Below, piece by piece: positions 25,401 through 34,775 of a DNA stretch of 64,000 bases. A model generated the notes under the pieces. The model worked only from the letters and a program-made list of their open reading frames with translations. It was not told the origin of the DNA and searched no databases. The DNA lies in contig JAYVIQ010000106.1 of the NCBI GenBank assembly GCA_043770215.1, positions 31,014-95,013 of the forward strand, in the 5' to 3' direction. Made by a program: the position numbers and the translations under genes. This DNA is from JAYVIQ01 sp043770215 (GTDB taxonomy: Bacteria > Bacteroidota > Bacteroidia > Cytophagales > JAAEPT01). Position 1 is the stretch's first letter. Each line of letters begins with the position of its first letter.

Positions 25401-28325
25401 ATGAATGTTTCACCAAATGAACCATTTCAAATCATATATTCCTTGTACTTTCATGAGTATTTAGGAGATTTGTTTGAGTCCTATGTTGTACAAAAAAATG
25501 ATGCTGGTAAACTAACGTATAAGCATCAAAACATTAGCTATAAAAATGCTCAGGAATTTAAAGAAGGGTTAGATGACCTAGACTTTAAAATCATAAAACT
25601 GATGGATCAAATCCAGCAAGAAATCGTTTTTCATAAATTTAACAGCAAAAAAAATATAAAGCAGTCAGATTTTTTTCTTAAAATTTATGACAAAGAAAAA
25701 GGAGATGCTACTATACAACGCCTTATAGATGAATACTTAGACAAAGTAAAAACAGAAATTCTGCCTTTGTTGGTAGGCAAAGAGGTTTTTATTATGGGCA
25801 ATGACGGCGAACCTGCTTGGAAAAAAGTAGAGGTGAGCGAAGATCCTGCCTCTATATTGTTTCACTTTATGCGCAACGAAGATAACACACATTATTTTCC
25901 AACCATAAAGCATAGAGGAGAAAAAATTGAATTTCAATACAACAATTCACAACTAATAAGCAAACACCCAGCTTGGCTTTTGGTTGGAGAGGATAAGATA
26001 ATTCAGTTTGAAAAAAACATGGATGGCAATAAAATAAAGCCATTTTTAAATAAGAAATTTATTGTTGTACCAAAATCCATAGAATTAGATTATTACTCTA
26101 AATTTATTACCCAAATTGTGGCCAATTATGATGTACATGCTAAGGGATTTATAATAAAAGACGAGGTATTAGATGCAAAACCAGTACTTACTTTTAGAGA
26201 ATTAGAAGAAGTTCAGTCTGAGTTATTTACTGCAAATGCTACAGAAGTTACAGAAGCCAAAATTGTTTTCGATTTAAGTTTTGATTATGGTGAGTTTAAG
26301 TTTCCGGCAGATGGAAATACAGCCAATAGTGTAAAAATGGAGAAAACAGAAGATAGCTTTATTTTTCATAAAGTTAGAAGAAAAGCGTCTTGGGAGTTAG
26401 AACAAATAAATAAGCTAGACAAAACAGGTTTGTCTATTAAATTTGGTAAAGCACTATTGCCAATAAACAGAGCTTTTGGTTGGATCTCTAGTTATAGAGA
26501 TGAATTTGAAAAACAAGGGTTTATTATAAAGCAGCGCAGTACTGGGCAAAGAAGGTATTTTATAGGTACTAGCAGCATAAATATAGAAGTCAAAGAAAAC
26601 AATGACTGGTTTGATGTATATGCGATAGTTAAATTTGGAAACTATGAAATTCCTTTTTTAAAACTACGGAATTTAATCATTAAAAATAAAAGAGAATTTG
26701 AGCTTCCAAATGGAGAAATTGCTGTAATACCAGAAGAGTGGCTTGTAAAATACAATGAGCTTTTGGCACTTTCAGAAGAAAGTGATGGAGAACTAGGGTT
26801 GAAATTAAAAAAACATCATTTAGCCCTTATTCATGAATTACACCAAGACGGCATCTCTAAAGTATCTTTTGATAAAAAACTCCAAAAGCTAAACGAGTTT
26901 GAAACAATAGACAATTATGATTTGCCTGTAGGGTTTAAAGGAGATTTGAGAAATTACCAAAAAGCGGGCTACAATTGGATGCGATTCCTAAACGAATACA
27001 ATTTTGGTGGGTGTCTAGCAGACGATATGGGTCTTGGTAAAACAGTGCAAACTTTAGCGTTGTTGCAACACAGAAAAGAATTAGGTTTACACACAACATC
27101 TCTTTTGGTAATGCCCACTTCTCTGGTATATAACTGGGAAAAAGAAGCAGCAAAGTTTACACCAGAACTTAAGATTTTGGTTTATACGGGAACGTATAGA
27201 GATAAAAACATAGAGGAGTTTGAGCATTATGATTTAGTACTTACTTCTTATGGAATTGTACGGTTAGATTTTGAATTGCTTAAAAATTTCTATTTCGATT
27301 ATATAATTTTAGATGAGAGCCAGTCTATAAAAAACCCAGACTCACATATCTCTCATGCTGTGAAAGAATTAAAATCCAGGCATAAATTGATTCTTACGGG
27401 TACACCTATAGAAAATTCTACCATGGATTTGTGGTCTCAAATGTCTTTTATAAATGAAGGATTGTTAGGGACGTATAAATTTTTTAAGAAAAACTTCTTA
27501 AAACCCATAGAGAAATCTAAGGATGTTGCCAAAGTTAAAAAGCTGTATGCCATTATAAAACCATTTATTTTAAGAAGGAATAAAGGGCAGGTACTTACAG
27601 AGCTGCCTCCAAAAATAGAGCAGATTTTGTATTGCGACATGACAGCAGAACAGGAAAAAAGATACGAAGAGGTAAAATCTTTTTATAGAAATAAAATTCT
27701 TGAAGAAATAGACTCCGAAGGTCCAAAAAACTCACAATTTACACTTTTACAAGGACTTACCAAGCTTAGGTTAATTGCTAATCACCCATCTATGGAAGAT
27801 GAAACCTATGAATTTAAGTCTGGAAAAATGAAAGAAGTAATAGATACGTTAGAAAATGCATTGGCTGACCATCATAAAGTACTTATCTTTTCTCAATTTG
27901 TAAAACACCTAACTCTTTTCAAAAAAAGGCTAGACAAAAAGGGGATAAAGTACACGTATTTAGACGGATCTACCAAAGACAGACAAGCAGAGGTAGAAGA
28001 GTTTCAGAATAATGAAGAAATAAGGGTGTTTTTAATTTCTTTGAAAGCAGGTGGATTAGGTTTAAACCTTACAAAAGCAGATTATGTATTTATTTTAGAT
28101 CCTTGGTGGAATCCAGCTATAGAATCTCAAGCTATTGATAGAGCCCATAGAATGGGACAGCAAAATGTAGTACACACATATAAGTTTATTACTAAAAATA
28201 CTGTAGAAGAAAAAATTATAAAAATGCAAGATGCCAAAAAGCAACTTGCACAAGATTTAATTTTTACAGAAGATAGTATTATGAAAAGTTTGTCTAAAGA
28301 AGATATTAGAGAGTTGTTAAGCTAA
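25401..28325 (+). CDS. SNF2-family DNA-dependent ATPase/helicase
   Basis: The 974-residue protein has a long N-terminal region of about 480 residues without a clear motif. The SNF2 ATPase core follows: Walker A DDMGLGKT at 541-548, DESQ at 638-641 (motif II), LTGTPIEN (motif III), then the C-terminal helicase lobe with FLISLKAGGLGLNLTKAD and QAIDRAHRMGQ (motif VI). Bacterial SNF2 enzymes of this RapA-like or HepA-like group translocate on DNA or remodel nucleoprotein complexes. The exact role is unknown. No nuclease or methyltransferase gene is adjacent, so a defence role is not supported here. Confidence 0.9.
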   Translation: MNVSPNEPFQIIYSLYFHEYLGDLFESYVVQKNDAGKLTYKHQNISYKNAQEFKEGLDDLDFKIIKLMDQIQQEIVFHKFNSKKNIKQSDFFLKIYDKEKGDATIQRLIDEYLDKVKTEILPLLVGKEVFIMGNDGEPAWKKVEVSEDPASILFHFMRNEDNTHYFPTIKHRGEKIEFQYNNSQLISKHPAWLLVGEDKIIQFEKNMDGNKIKPFLNKKFIVVPKSIELDYYSKFITQIVANYDVHAKGFIIKDEVLDAKPVLTFRELEEVQSELFTANATEVTEAKIVFDLSFDYGEFKFPADGNTANSVKMEKTEDSFIFHKVRRKASWELEQINKLDKTGLSIKFGKALLPINRAFGWISSYRDEFEKQGFIIKQRSTGQRRYFIGTSSINIEVKENNDWFDVYAIVKFGNYEIPFLKLRNLIIKNKREFELPNGEIAVIPEEWLVKYNELLALSEESDGELGLKLKKHHLALIHELHQDGISKVSFDKKLQKLNEFETIDNYDLPVGFKGDLRNYQKAGYNWMRFLNEYNFGGCLADDMGLGKTVQTLALLQHRKELGLHTTSLLVMPTSLVYNWEKEAAKFTPELKILVYTGTYRDKNIEEFEHYDLVLTSYGIVRLDFELLKNFYFDYIILDESQSIKNPDSHISHAVKELKSRHKLILTGTPIENSTMDLWSQMSFINEGLLGTYKFFKKNFLKPIEKSKDVAKVKKLYAIIKPFILRRNKGQVLTELPPKIEQILYCDMTAEQEKRYEEVKSFYRNKILEEIDSEGPKNSQFTLLQGLTKLRLIANHPSMEDETYEFKSGKMKEVIDTLENALADHHKVLIFSQFVKHLTLFKKRLDKKGIKYTYLDGSTKDRQAEVEEFQNNEEIRVFLISLKAGGLGLNLTKADYVFILDPWWNPAIESQAIDRAHRMGQQNVVHTYKFITKNTVEEKIIKMQDAKKQLAQDLIFTEDSIMKSLSKEDIRELLS

Positions 28326-28389
28326 GTAAGAATATTTGTAATCACTCATTTGTTTTTCTTCTTACAATCAAATAGTCAGTCTTTAAGGT

Positions 28390-28430
28390 TTTATACAACA
28401 TAATTTTTACAAAAAATCATGTTGTATAAA
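28390..28430. terminator. Bidirectional terminator between the SNF2 gene and prfA
   Basis: A perfect 12-bp stem TTTATACAACAT (28390-28401) and ATGTTGTATAAA (28419-28430) with a 17-base loop lies between two convergent genes. It is AT-rich, but its position supports a shared terminator. Confidence 0.6.
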
Positions 28431-28468
28431 CAAAGAGTAATTTTCAATACTTTGAATCAAAACAGATT

Positions 28469-29539
28469 TTATTCTTCCTCCTCAAGCATTTTTTCTGCAT
28501 TGTCAGCAATTCTTAATGCTTCAATAAAGTCTCCAACGTCTCCGTTAATAATATTTTCTAAATTGTAGACTGTTTTATTTATTCTATGGTCAGTAACTCT
28601 ACCTTGAGGATAATTGTAGGTTCTTATTTTGTCAGATCTGTCTCCACTGCCTATCAATGATTTTCTGTGAGCACTAACTTCAGCTTGTTGCTTATTCATT
28701 TCAGTTTGATACAATCTAGAACGTAACTCAGTGAGGGCAGAGGCGTAATTTTGATGTTGAGATCTACCATCTTGGCACTCTACTACTACTCCTGAAGGAA
28801 AGTGAGTTAATCGAACCGCTGACTCAGTTTTATTTATATGTTGTCCGCCGGCTCCAGATGCTCTGTAGGTATCTTTTCTAATGTCAGACATATTTATCTG
28901 AAAATCAAATTCTTCTGCTTCAGGCAAAACAGCAATACTTGCAGCAGAGGTGTGAATTCTTCCTTGAGATTCTGTTGCGGGTACTCTTTGTACTCGGTGT
29001 ACACCACTTTCGTATTTAAGTCTACCGTAAGCATCTTCTCCTACAATACTTGCTACTATTTTACTATATCCTCCTGCTGTACCTTCTACGGCATCTGTTA
29101 GCGTAAATTTCAGATTTGTTTTCTCGCAGTATCTTTGGTACATTCTTATTAAATCACCGGCAAAAATTGCGCTTTCATCTCCTCCAGCACCAGCTCTAAT
29201 TTCTAAGATGACATTTTTATCATCCATTGGGTCCTTGGGAACCAATAGGACTTTGATTTCGTTTTCTACCTCTAAAATCTTCGGTTCTAATTCGTCAATT
29301 TCCATTTTGGCCATTTCTCTAAACTCTGGGTCTTTTTCTTTGCCAAGCATTTCTTTGGCATTGTTTAAGTTCCCAACCAAAAGGGAGTATTCATTGTACT
29401 TATCTACAATTTGTTTTAAGTCTTTAAACTCTTTGTTTAGTTTTGTGAATCTCTTAACGTCAGACACAACATCTGGCAGTGTAAGTGAATCTTGTACCTC
29501 CTCAAATCTTCTTTTTAATCCTTCTAACTTATCTAACAT
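28469..29539 (-). CDS. prfA: Peptide chain release factor 1
   Basis: The 356-residue class I release factor has the GGQ motif at 231-233 (SGAGGQHINKTES), which triggers peptidyl-tRNA hydrolysis. The RF1-specific PAT tripeptide lies at 187-189 (RVQRVPATESQGR) and reads UAA and UAG. The SPF motif of RF2 is absent. It is therefore RF1 and not RF2 (prfB). A TATATTTG box lies 23 bp upstream of the start (29562-29569 on the minus strand). Confidence 0.96.
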   Translation of the reverse strand: MLDKLEGLKRRFEEVQDSLTLPDVVSDVKRFTKLNKEFKDLKQIVDKYNEYSLLVGNLNNAKEMLGKEKDPEFREMAKMEIDELEPKILEVENEIKVLLVPKDPMDDKNVILEIRAGAGGDESAIFAGDLIRMYQRYCEKTNLKFTLTDAVEGTAGGYSKIVASIVGEDAYGRLKYESGVHRVQRVPATESQGRIHTSAASIAVLPEAEEFDFQINMSDIRKDTYRASGAGGQHINKTESAVRLTHFPSGVVVECQDGRSQHQNYASALTELRSRLYQTEMNKQQAEVSAHRKSLIGSGDRSDKIRTYNYPQGRVTDHRINKTVYNLENIINGDVGDFIEALRIADNAEKMLEEEE

Positions 29540-29561
29540 ATCCTAAATTGCAATGAACTTA

Positions 29562-29569
29562 CAAATATA
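29562..29569 (-). promoter_or_regulatory. -7 box TATATTTG upstream of prfA
   Basis: A perfect TAnnTTTG on the minus strand, 22 bp before the prfA start codon. The -33 region is only partly matched (GTTT), so the strength is uncertain. Confidence 0.5.
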
Positions 29570-29746
29570 CTAAAGATAACCTAGTTTAGAAACTTGAGGG
29601 AAATAAACTAAATGTAAGAAATTGAGTTTAGCTTGGTTTTACAAACGTTAAAGAAAAGAAATTCCAAAATTGGTTTAGTTTAAAAGATTAAATTTTAGCC
29701 CTTGTCTAAAGCCAAATAGAAATCGTGTGGTTTGTATCTTCTGGAA

Positions 29747-30802
29747 TTAAAACCATTTTTTTCGTCTAAAATACCAAACCATAAGCAAAGAAATAACTAT
29801 AAATACGCCTATCAGAATAAAATATCCATATTTCCAATGTAGCTCTGGCATATTATCAAAATTCATACCGTACACACCAGCTAGAAAAGTGAGCGGAATA
29901 AATATGGTAGAAATGGTGGTTAAAATTTTCATTACTTGGTTCATTTTATAGCTTACATTGCTCATAAGTAAATCATGTAAACCATTTAATGTATCTCTGT
30001 AATTCTCAGAGGTATCTAATACTTGAGATACGTGGTCTTGGACATCTCTAAGGTATACTCTTGTGCCTTCATTTATAAATGCGCTTTCTGATTTAGTGAA
30101 TCTATTAATCAGCTCACGCACAGGTACTACCATAGCTCTAAAGCTCAAAACCTCTCGTCTAATTCTGTGTATAGCCAGTTTTAATTTTGTGTCTTCATTG
30201 TTTATGAGTTTAGATTCTAATTCCTGAATATGAACGTCCAAAGATTCTATGGTTTCGAAATAATTGTCTACCAATACATCTATAATTGCAAATGCTAAAT
30301 AATCTGTGCCTTTAGCCCTTAGTTTGCCTTTAGAGTTTTCTATTCTGGCTTGTATGGTATGCAATAAATCAGTTTCGTACTCTTGAAATGAAATAAGTGT
30401 ATTGGCATTAAAAAAAATAGAGACCTGTTGGCTGGTAATTCTTTTGCTTATTTTATTGAATTCAAGGGCTTTAAAAGTAAGGAAAATACCATTTTCAAAA
30501 TCTTCAAATTTAGGCCTCTGAAACACTTCTACAATATCTTCTAATATAAGATTATGAATACTAAAAGAATTGCCTATTTTTTTTATAAATTCAACATCGT
30601 GTAAGCCCCTAACATCATACCATTGCACATAACCCTCTTCTACAGATGTTAAATTTCTATTGTCCGAACTCTTAAAAGTTTCTTTTTTTATGGAGTTTAG
30701 GTTGTAAGCTAAGGCATGAATTTCTACCGTTTGCCCTTTGTTAGAACCTGTGTAAATAACAGAGCCTGGTGGCAGTCCTTTTTTAAGTTTATTTCTAGCC
30801 AT
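29747..30802 (-). CDS. corA: CorA family magnesium/cobalt transporter
   Basis: The 351-residue protein has a large cytoplasmic N-terminal domain of alternating helices and two C-terminal transmembrane helices. The signature GMN lies at 312-314 (AGVYGMNFDNMPEL), and a basic tail RRKKWF follows. CorA forms a pentameric Mg2+ channel in the inner membrane, gated by Mg2+ at the cytoplasmic domain. It is separate from its neighbours by 48 bp on the start side and is probably monocistronic or the last gene after the two lipoproteins. Confidence 0.93.
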   Translation of the reverse strand: MARNKLKKGLPPGSVIYTGSNKGQTVEIHALAYNLNSIKKETFKSSDNRNLTSVEEGYVQWYDVRGLHDVEFIKKIGNSFSIHNLILEDIVEVFQRPKFEDFENGIFLTFKALEFNKISKRITSQQVSIFFNANTLISFQEYETDLLHTIQARIENSKGKLRAKGTDYLAFAIIDVLVDNYFETIESLDVHIQELESKLINNEDTKLKLAIHRIRREVLSFRAMVVPVRELINRFTKSESAFINEGTRVYLRDVQDHVSQVLDTSENYRDTLNGLHDLLMSNVSYKMNQVMKILTTISTIFIPLTFLAGVYGMNFDNMPELHWKYGYFILIGVFIVISLLMVWYFRRKKWF

Positions 30803-30850
30803 GGTACAAAAAGTTAACGAATAATCTGTTTAGAATTACAAAATCAGTTG

Positions 30851-31603
30851 TTAGTTCAATTGTTCTTTTAGTTTATTTTCTATTATTTTTTCGTCTAGCA
30901 AAGAATCTGATGTTAAAACAGTTAAAAATTCTTGGGCAGCTTTGGCAAAAATTGTTTTAGCGTATTGTTCGTTAGCCATAAATTGAACTAAAGCTTCTTC
31001 TTTTTGCTTTGGGTCTGTTTTAGAAATAATGTTGTTGTATATTTGAGCGGTTTCAATGGCTATTGGATCATTGGCTATGGCGTTTTCTCCTTTTATATAG
31101 CCGGTGCTTCTTTTGTTTTTAGTAATATACGCGTGAAAATCACCAATTTTTTCGTTTTTGATAACGATAAGCTCGCCTAGATCAAAACTTTTTTCTGTAA
31201 TTGTCAATGGATCTGGTGCAGCATAGGTACTTACTTTGTTAGTTACTACCCAAACTTGCGAATTTTCTGATACTTTATTGGCACTTACCCAACCTGTTTC
31301 TCCCTCGGCAATTTTGGCTTGGTAGTATTTTTTGTTGTTTATGGTAGTGTCTGCAAGGTAGTGTAGTTCACGTCCATAGCTGAGTGTTTTTAGCCATTTT
31401 GCTTTGGCATTTGGGTTGTCTAGCAATGATACTTTTTCAAAAAGACAAATGAGGTTTTTAGAGACAGCAACGCTGTCTTGGCTAGAAAGTGAGTCTAAAG
31501 AAGTGTTTCCGCCATCTTTAGGCATTAAATCTTCTCCTGTTTTGGTGTCAGAACACGTATAAAATACAGATGATAAGATTAAAATAAGGCTTATATTTTT
31601 CAT
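30851..31603 (-). CDS. Lipoprotein with SH3-like domains
   Basis: The 250-residue protein has a signal peptide and lipobox with Cys17 (VFYTC). The mature part contains one or two bacterial SH3-like segments (VSLLDNPNAKAKWLKTLSYG with GETGWVSANKV, then VSTYAAPDPLTITEKSFDLG with STGYIKGENA), the fold that often binds peptidoglycan. The C-terminus is helical. It overlaps the upstream lipoprotein gene by four bases, so the two are one transcription unit. Function unknown. Confidence 0.75.
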   Translation of the reverse strand: MKNISLILILSSVFYTCSDTKTGEDLMPKDGGNTSLDSLSSQDSVAVSKNLICLFEKVSLLDNPNAKAKWLKTLSYGRELHYLADTTINNKKYYQAKIAEGETGWVSANKVSENSQVWVVTNKVSTYAAPDPLTITEKSFDLGELIVIKNEKIGDFHAYITKNKRSTGYIKGENAIANDPIAIETAQIYNNIISKTDPKQKEEALVQFMANEQYAKTIFAKAAQEFLTVLTSDSLLDEKIIENKLKEQLN

Positions 31604-32451
31604 TTCTTAATTAGGGTAAATTGTTTTTCTACTGCATTATATGGGCCTGCAATAAGTTTATGGGCATTATTCATAAGTTGTATTTCTATTTTATTGTCTC
31701 CCAAAGGCAATCCTTTGATTAAGTAAGGTGCCCACTTTTCTATTTTAAATTCTACTGTGTCATTTATGGTAACTTGCACATAATTTCCACCTTTAGCTAT
31801 TGTTGTGTTTACCAAATAAAAATCTAGCATTACATTTTCTGTATCTGCTCCTTTATATTCTCCTTTTGGTCTTGAGTAAAATAAATGAGGCGCATTTAAA
31901 TCTATTTTGTCCATATCCTCATCGCCAACAGTAAACTGGGTAAGTGCATAGGCATTTTTATGTTTTATACTTTCATGGTAAGACCTAGATAAAAAAGCTA
32001 AAGCAACATGATTTCCTTTTTGAAGCTGGTCTTTTAGCGTGTAGTTTGTATCATAAGATGCTTCGTATGGATGATTATCTACAATAACATGTATATGTTG
32101 GCCTTTGTCTGAATTGGCACACATTTTGGTTTTAGAATCAGAAGAATTAGCTCCTAAAACATAGTTGCTACTTTTTACTGAGAACTCAAATTTTGTAGCC
32201 CCCTGTTCAAAATACTCATCTAGTTTAGGGCTTTTCAATAAAAGTTTGCTGTCTAAAAATGCAGGCGAGTTTACAACTTCCGTTAGTTTCAATCCTTTGT
32301 TTTCTAACACTATAGCTTGCGCTACTTCTAAAGAATCTACTTTTGTTACATCGTTCAAAATTGCATCATTTGGGTCTTTAGTTGTATTGCATGAATAGAA
32401 CAAAGAACCATAAAAGGCACATACAAAAATAGGTTTTATAATTCTTTTCAT
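31600..32451 (-). CDS. Conserved Bacteroidota lipoprotein
   Basis: The 283-residue protein has lipobox FYSC (Cys21). A central region with KGQHIHVIVDNHPYEASYD and LAFLSRSYHESIKH is characteristic of a conserved flavobacterial family, often annotated as a phosphopeptide-binding protein without evidence. It looks like two Ig-like beta domains: one in front, one with EIQLMNNAHKLIAGPYNAVE at the end. Histidines in the GQHIH motif could bind a metal, but this is inference. It is the first gene of a two-lipoprotein operon. Confidence 0.7.
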   Translation of the reverse strand: MKRIIKPIFVCAFYGSLFYSCNTTKDPNDAILNDVTKVDSLEVAQAIVLENKGLKLTEVVNSPAFLDSKLLLKSPKLDEYFEQGATKFEFSVKSSNYVLGANSSDSKTKMCANSDKGQHIHVIVDNHPYEASYDTNYTLKDQLQKGNHVALAFLSRSYHESIKHKNAYALTQFTVGDEDMDKIDLNAPHLFYSRPKGEYKGADTENVMLDFYLVNTTIAKGGNYVQVTINDTVEFKIEKWAPYLIKGLPLGDNKIEIQLMNNAHKLIAGPYNAVEKQFTLIKK

Positions 32452-32523
32452 CTTTTTATTTGTTTGCTTAATTATCTGTGCGAAATTTAGGCATTACAAT
32501 TACCTAAAACAAGTATTATTAGT

Positions 32524-33483
32524 ATGTTATATAATGAAATACCATCATTAGACTTAAATGATTTTTTGAGCGATGACCCACTTTTAAAAAAAACATTTGT
32601 ACAAAACCTAGGCAAAGCCTTTGAGGAAATTGGATTTGTAGCAATAAAAAATTATGGACTAAGCAATGATTTGGTAGAAAACCTGTATTCTATTTTCCAA
32701 TCGTTTTTTAGTTTGCCAGATTCTACAAAGCAAAAATATACTATACCAAATTTACACGGGCAAAGGGGATATGTAGGTAAAGAAAAAGAACATGCCAAAG
32801 GCAGAGATATTGGAGATTTAAAAGAGTTTTACCACATTGGACAAATTGTACAAGACAATGACCCTATAATAAATGAATATCCAGACAATGCTTGGGTAAG
32901 TGAGGTGAAGGAGTTTGAAAAATACGCTACACTTGGGTTTAAAACACTAGAGAAAACAGGCGAATACATGTTGCGAGCAATAGCGCTGTACCTAGGACTA
33001 AACGAATTTTATTTTGAAGAAAAAGTGCATAATGGCAATGGCATTTTAAGGGCAATCCATTATTACCCACTGGATCCAGAAACCACTAACCCAGATGCTG
33101 TAAGAGCAGCAGAACATGGAGATATAAATTTGATAACGCTACTTATGGGGGCAAGTGCAGACGGATTACAAGTATTGCGTAAAGATGGTAAGTGGATACC
33201 CATAACAGCACTTCCAGAGCAAATTGTTGTAAACGTTGGCGATATGCTTGAAAGATTGACAAACGATAAACTTAAATCTACCATACACAGAGTGGTAAAC
33301 CCTCCTAAGGAGTTGATGAATACCTCTAGGTATAGTATTCCTTTTTTTATGCACCCACGCATGAGTATGGATTTGAGCTGCTTGCCAGAATGCATAGATG
33401 CTGTAAATCCTAAAAAGCATACAGATATCTCTGCCGGTGAGTTTTTAATGCAGCGTTTGCAAGAAATAGGATTGAAAAAATAA
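32524..33483 (+). CDS. Isopenicillin-N-synthase-like 2-oxoglutarate/Fe(II) oxygenase
   Basis: The 319-residue protein has an N-terminal DIOX-type domain (IPSLDLNDFLSDDPLLKKTF) and the jelly-roll core. Iron ligands are His198 and Asp200 (EHGDINLITLL) and His255 (STIHRVVNPP), and RYSIPFFMHP carries the 2OG-binding Arg and Ser. The family oxidises diverse small molecules; the substrate is unknown. It lies 3 bp upstream of the YecM-like gene and probably shares its transcript. Confidence 0.88.
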   Translation: MLYNEIPSLDLNDFLSDDPLLKKTFVQNLGKAFEEIGFVAIKNYGLSNDLVENLYSIFQSFFSLPDSTKQKYTIPNLHGQRGYVGKEKEHAKGRDIGDLKEFYHIGQIVQDNDPIINEYPDNAWVSEVKEFEKYATLGFKTLEKTGEYMLRAIALYLGLNEFYFEEKVHNGNGILRAIHYYPLDPETTNPDAVRAAEHGDINLITLLMGASADGLQVLRKDGKWIPITALPEQIVVNVGDMLERLTNDKLKSTIHRVVNPPKELMNTSRYSIPFFMHPRMSMDLSCLPECIDAVNPKKHTDISAGEFLMQRLQEIGLKK

Positions 33484-33486
33484 TTA

Positions 33487-33969
33487 ATGGACAAAATATA
33501 CAATGCTGGTAAAATCTTTTTGGATTACATAGTGAATTGCGCTGTTAACGATGATTTTTGGAAAACCACTAAGTTAGATCATATTTGTTACAGAGCGGAA
33601 AGCGTACGGGAGTACACTAATTTAAAAAATCAGTTCTCTATTTTGGGTTTACTGTTTGCTGAAAACGTAGTTAATGGCAGGCAAATTTCTATTTTTAAAC
33701 TGAGTGCTCCTATACAAAATGAAGTTTTAAGCACGCAATGGCTTGAGCTAGCTGCACCCAAAGAAAGAAGTAATCATGGAGTAGGCTTTGAACATATAGA
33801 ACTTATAACCCCCCTAAATTTGAGAGCGTTAGTAGAAGATAACCCCCATTTAAATTTTAATATCAAAAACATAGATGGCAATGTACCAGAAATACGATTG
33901 AATTTTTCAAAGGGTGTAATAAAATTTAGAAACAAAGGAATAGAAAATATTATTTTAGATTCGGTTTAG
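33487..33969 (+). CDS. YecM-like VOC-superfamily protein, probably truncated by an in-frame TAG
   Basis: The 160-residue reading frame starts 3 bp after the oxygenase gene. The YecM pattern is present: LDHICYRAESVREY, then GRQISIFKLSAPIQ, then WLELAAPKE with HGVGFEHIELIT. In the vicinal-oxygen-chelate fold these His and Glu positions form a possible metal site. The frame ends at TAG (33967-33969), but sense codons continue in the same frame for 27 more. YecM proteins of enterobacteria are about 185-190 residues long from memory, which the extended reading (187) would match. No biochemical function is established to my knowledge. Confidence 0.75.
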   Translation: MDKIYNAGKIFLDYIVNCAVNDDFWKTTKLDHICYRAESVREYTNLKNQFSILGLLFAENVVNGRQISIFKLSAPIQNEVLSTQWLELAAPKERSNHGVGFEHIELITPLNLRALVEDNPHLNFNIKNIDGNVPEIRLNFSKGVIKFRNKGIENIILDSV

Positions 33970-34053
33970 ACGCAAAGCGAAGTAACATTTTTAAATCACC
34001 CTTTTGCAAAAATACAAAGAGAATTGTTAAATAAAGAAGCTAAGGATAATTAG
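33970..34053 (+). other. In-frame coding-like extension after the YecM-like stop
   Basis: After the TAG the same frame encodes TQSEVTFLNHPFAKIQRELL then NKEAKDN and a second TAG at 34051-34053. The composition is protein-like. The simplest reading is a nonsense mutation near the 3' end; stop-codon readthrough or a sequencing error are alternatives. Confidence 0.5.
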
Positions 34054-34228
34054 AGCTTTACTAATCTTTTACATCTTTTGATAAATGATTATTTGTAATT
34101 AGAATTTAAATTAAAGAGTTTTTATTGACAATTTTAAATACAAAAACTACGTTTAATTCATTAGATTTGTACCATTAAATAATAAAAATCGAGCTACTTA
34201 CATCATTTTTCTCTTATCTTTACATTAT

Positions 34229-34774
34229 ATGTTTACAGATTTATCTACATATAAAAATACTGATTATAAGCCAGGCTCTATACTAAAGATTGCTTTTTGG
34301 TATTTTATAAATAGGCTTTTTTTAAATACCGTTATCCCTTATCCATCAGGTATTAAGGTTAGATTATTGAGAATTTTTGGCGCTAAAATAGGATTAAACT
34401 GTGTCATAAAACCAAAAGTATCTGTTAAGTACCCTTGGTTTTTAGAGATAGGAGACAACACTTGGTTAGGCGAGCAAGTTTGGATAGATAATTTGGCTTT
34501 GGTAGTTATAGGAAAAAATGTTTGTATATCTCAGGCAGCTATGCTTTTGAGCGGAAATCATGACTATAAAAAAACGTCATTTGATTTGATTACAAAAGAA
34601 ATTCATATTCAAGATGGTGTATGGATAGGAGCAAAAGCAGTTGTTTGTTGTGGAGTTATTTGTGCAAGTCATTCTATCTTAACCGTAGGCTCTATAGCCA
34701 ATAAAAATCTAAACGCTTATGGCATCTACCAAGGAAATCCTGCGGTAGAAATAAGGAAAAGAACAATAAACTAA
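34229..34774 (+). CDS. WcaF-like hexapeptide-repeat acetyltransferase
   Basis: The 181-residue protein has a left-handed beta-helix of hexapeptide repeats (GLNCVIKPKVSVKYPWFLEI, then WIDNLALVVIGKNVCISQAA, later VVCCGVICASHSILTVGSIA) and the catalytic-region His in SGNHDYK. The end IYQGNPAVEIRKR is typical of the WcaF/LpxA-like sugar O-acetyltransferases of polysaccharide clusters. It opens the exopolysaccharide operon; the GT2 gene starts 2 bp after its stop. The first visible box before it is TATCTTTA at 34216, a near-consensus -7 element. Confidence 0.85.
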   Translation: MFTDLSTYKNTDYKPGSILKIAFWYFINRLFLNTVIPYPSGIKVRLLRIFGAKIGLNCVIKPKVSVKYPWFLEIGDNTWLGEQVWIDNLALVVIGKNVCISQAAMLLSGNHDYKKTSFDLITKEIHIQDGVWIGAKAVVCCGVICASHSILTVGSIANKNLNAYGIYQGNPAVEIRKRTIN

Positions 34775-34775
34775 T

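Noticed and set aside
25401..28325. SNF2 helicase as part of a phage-defence (DISARM or similar) system
   Set aside because: No methyltransferase, PLD nuclease or DUF1998 partner lies nearby; neighbours are aspS and prfA.
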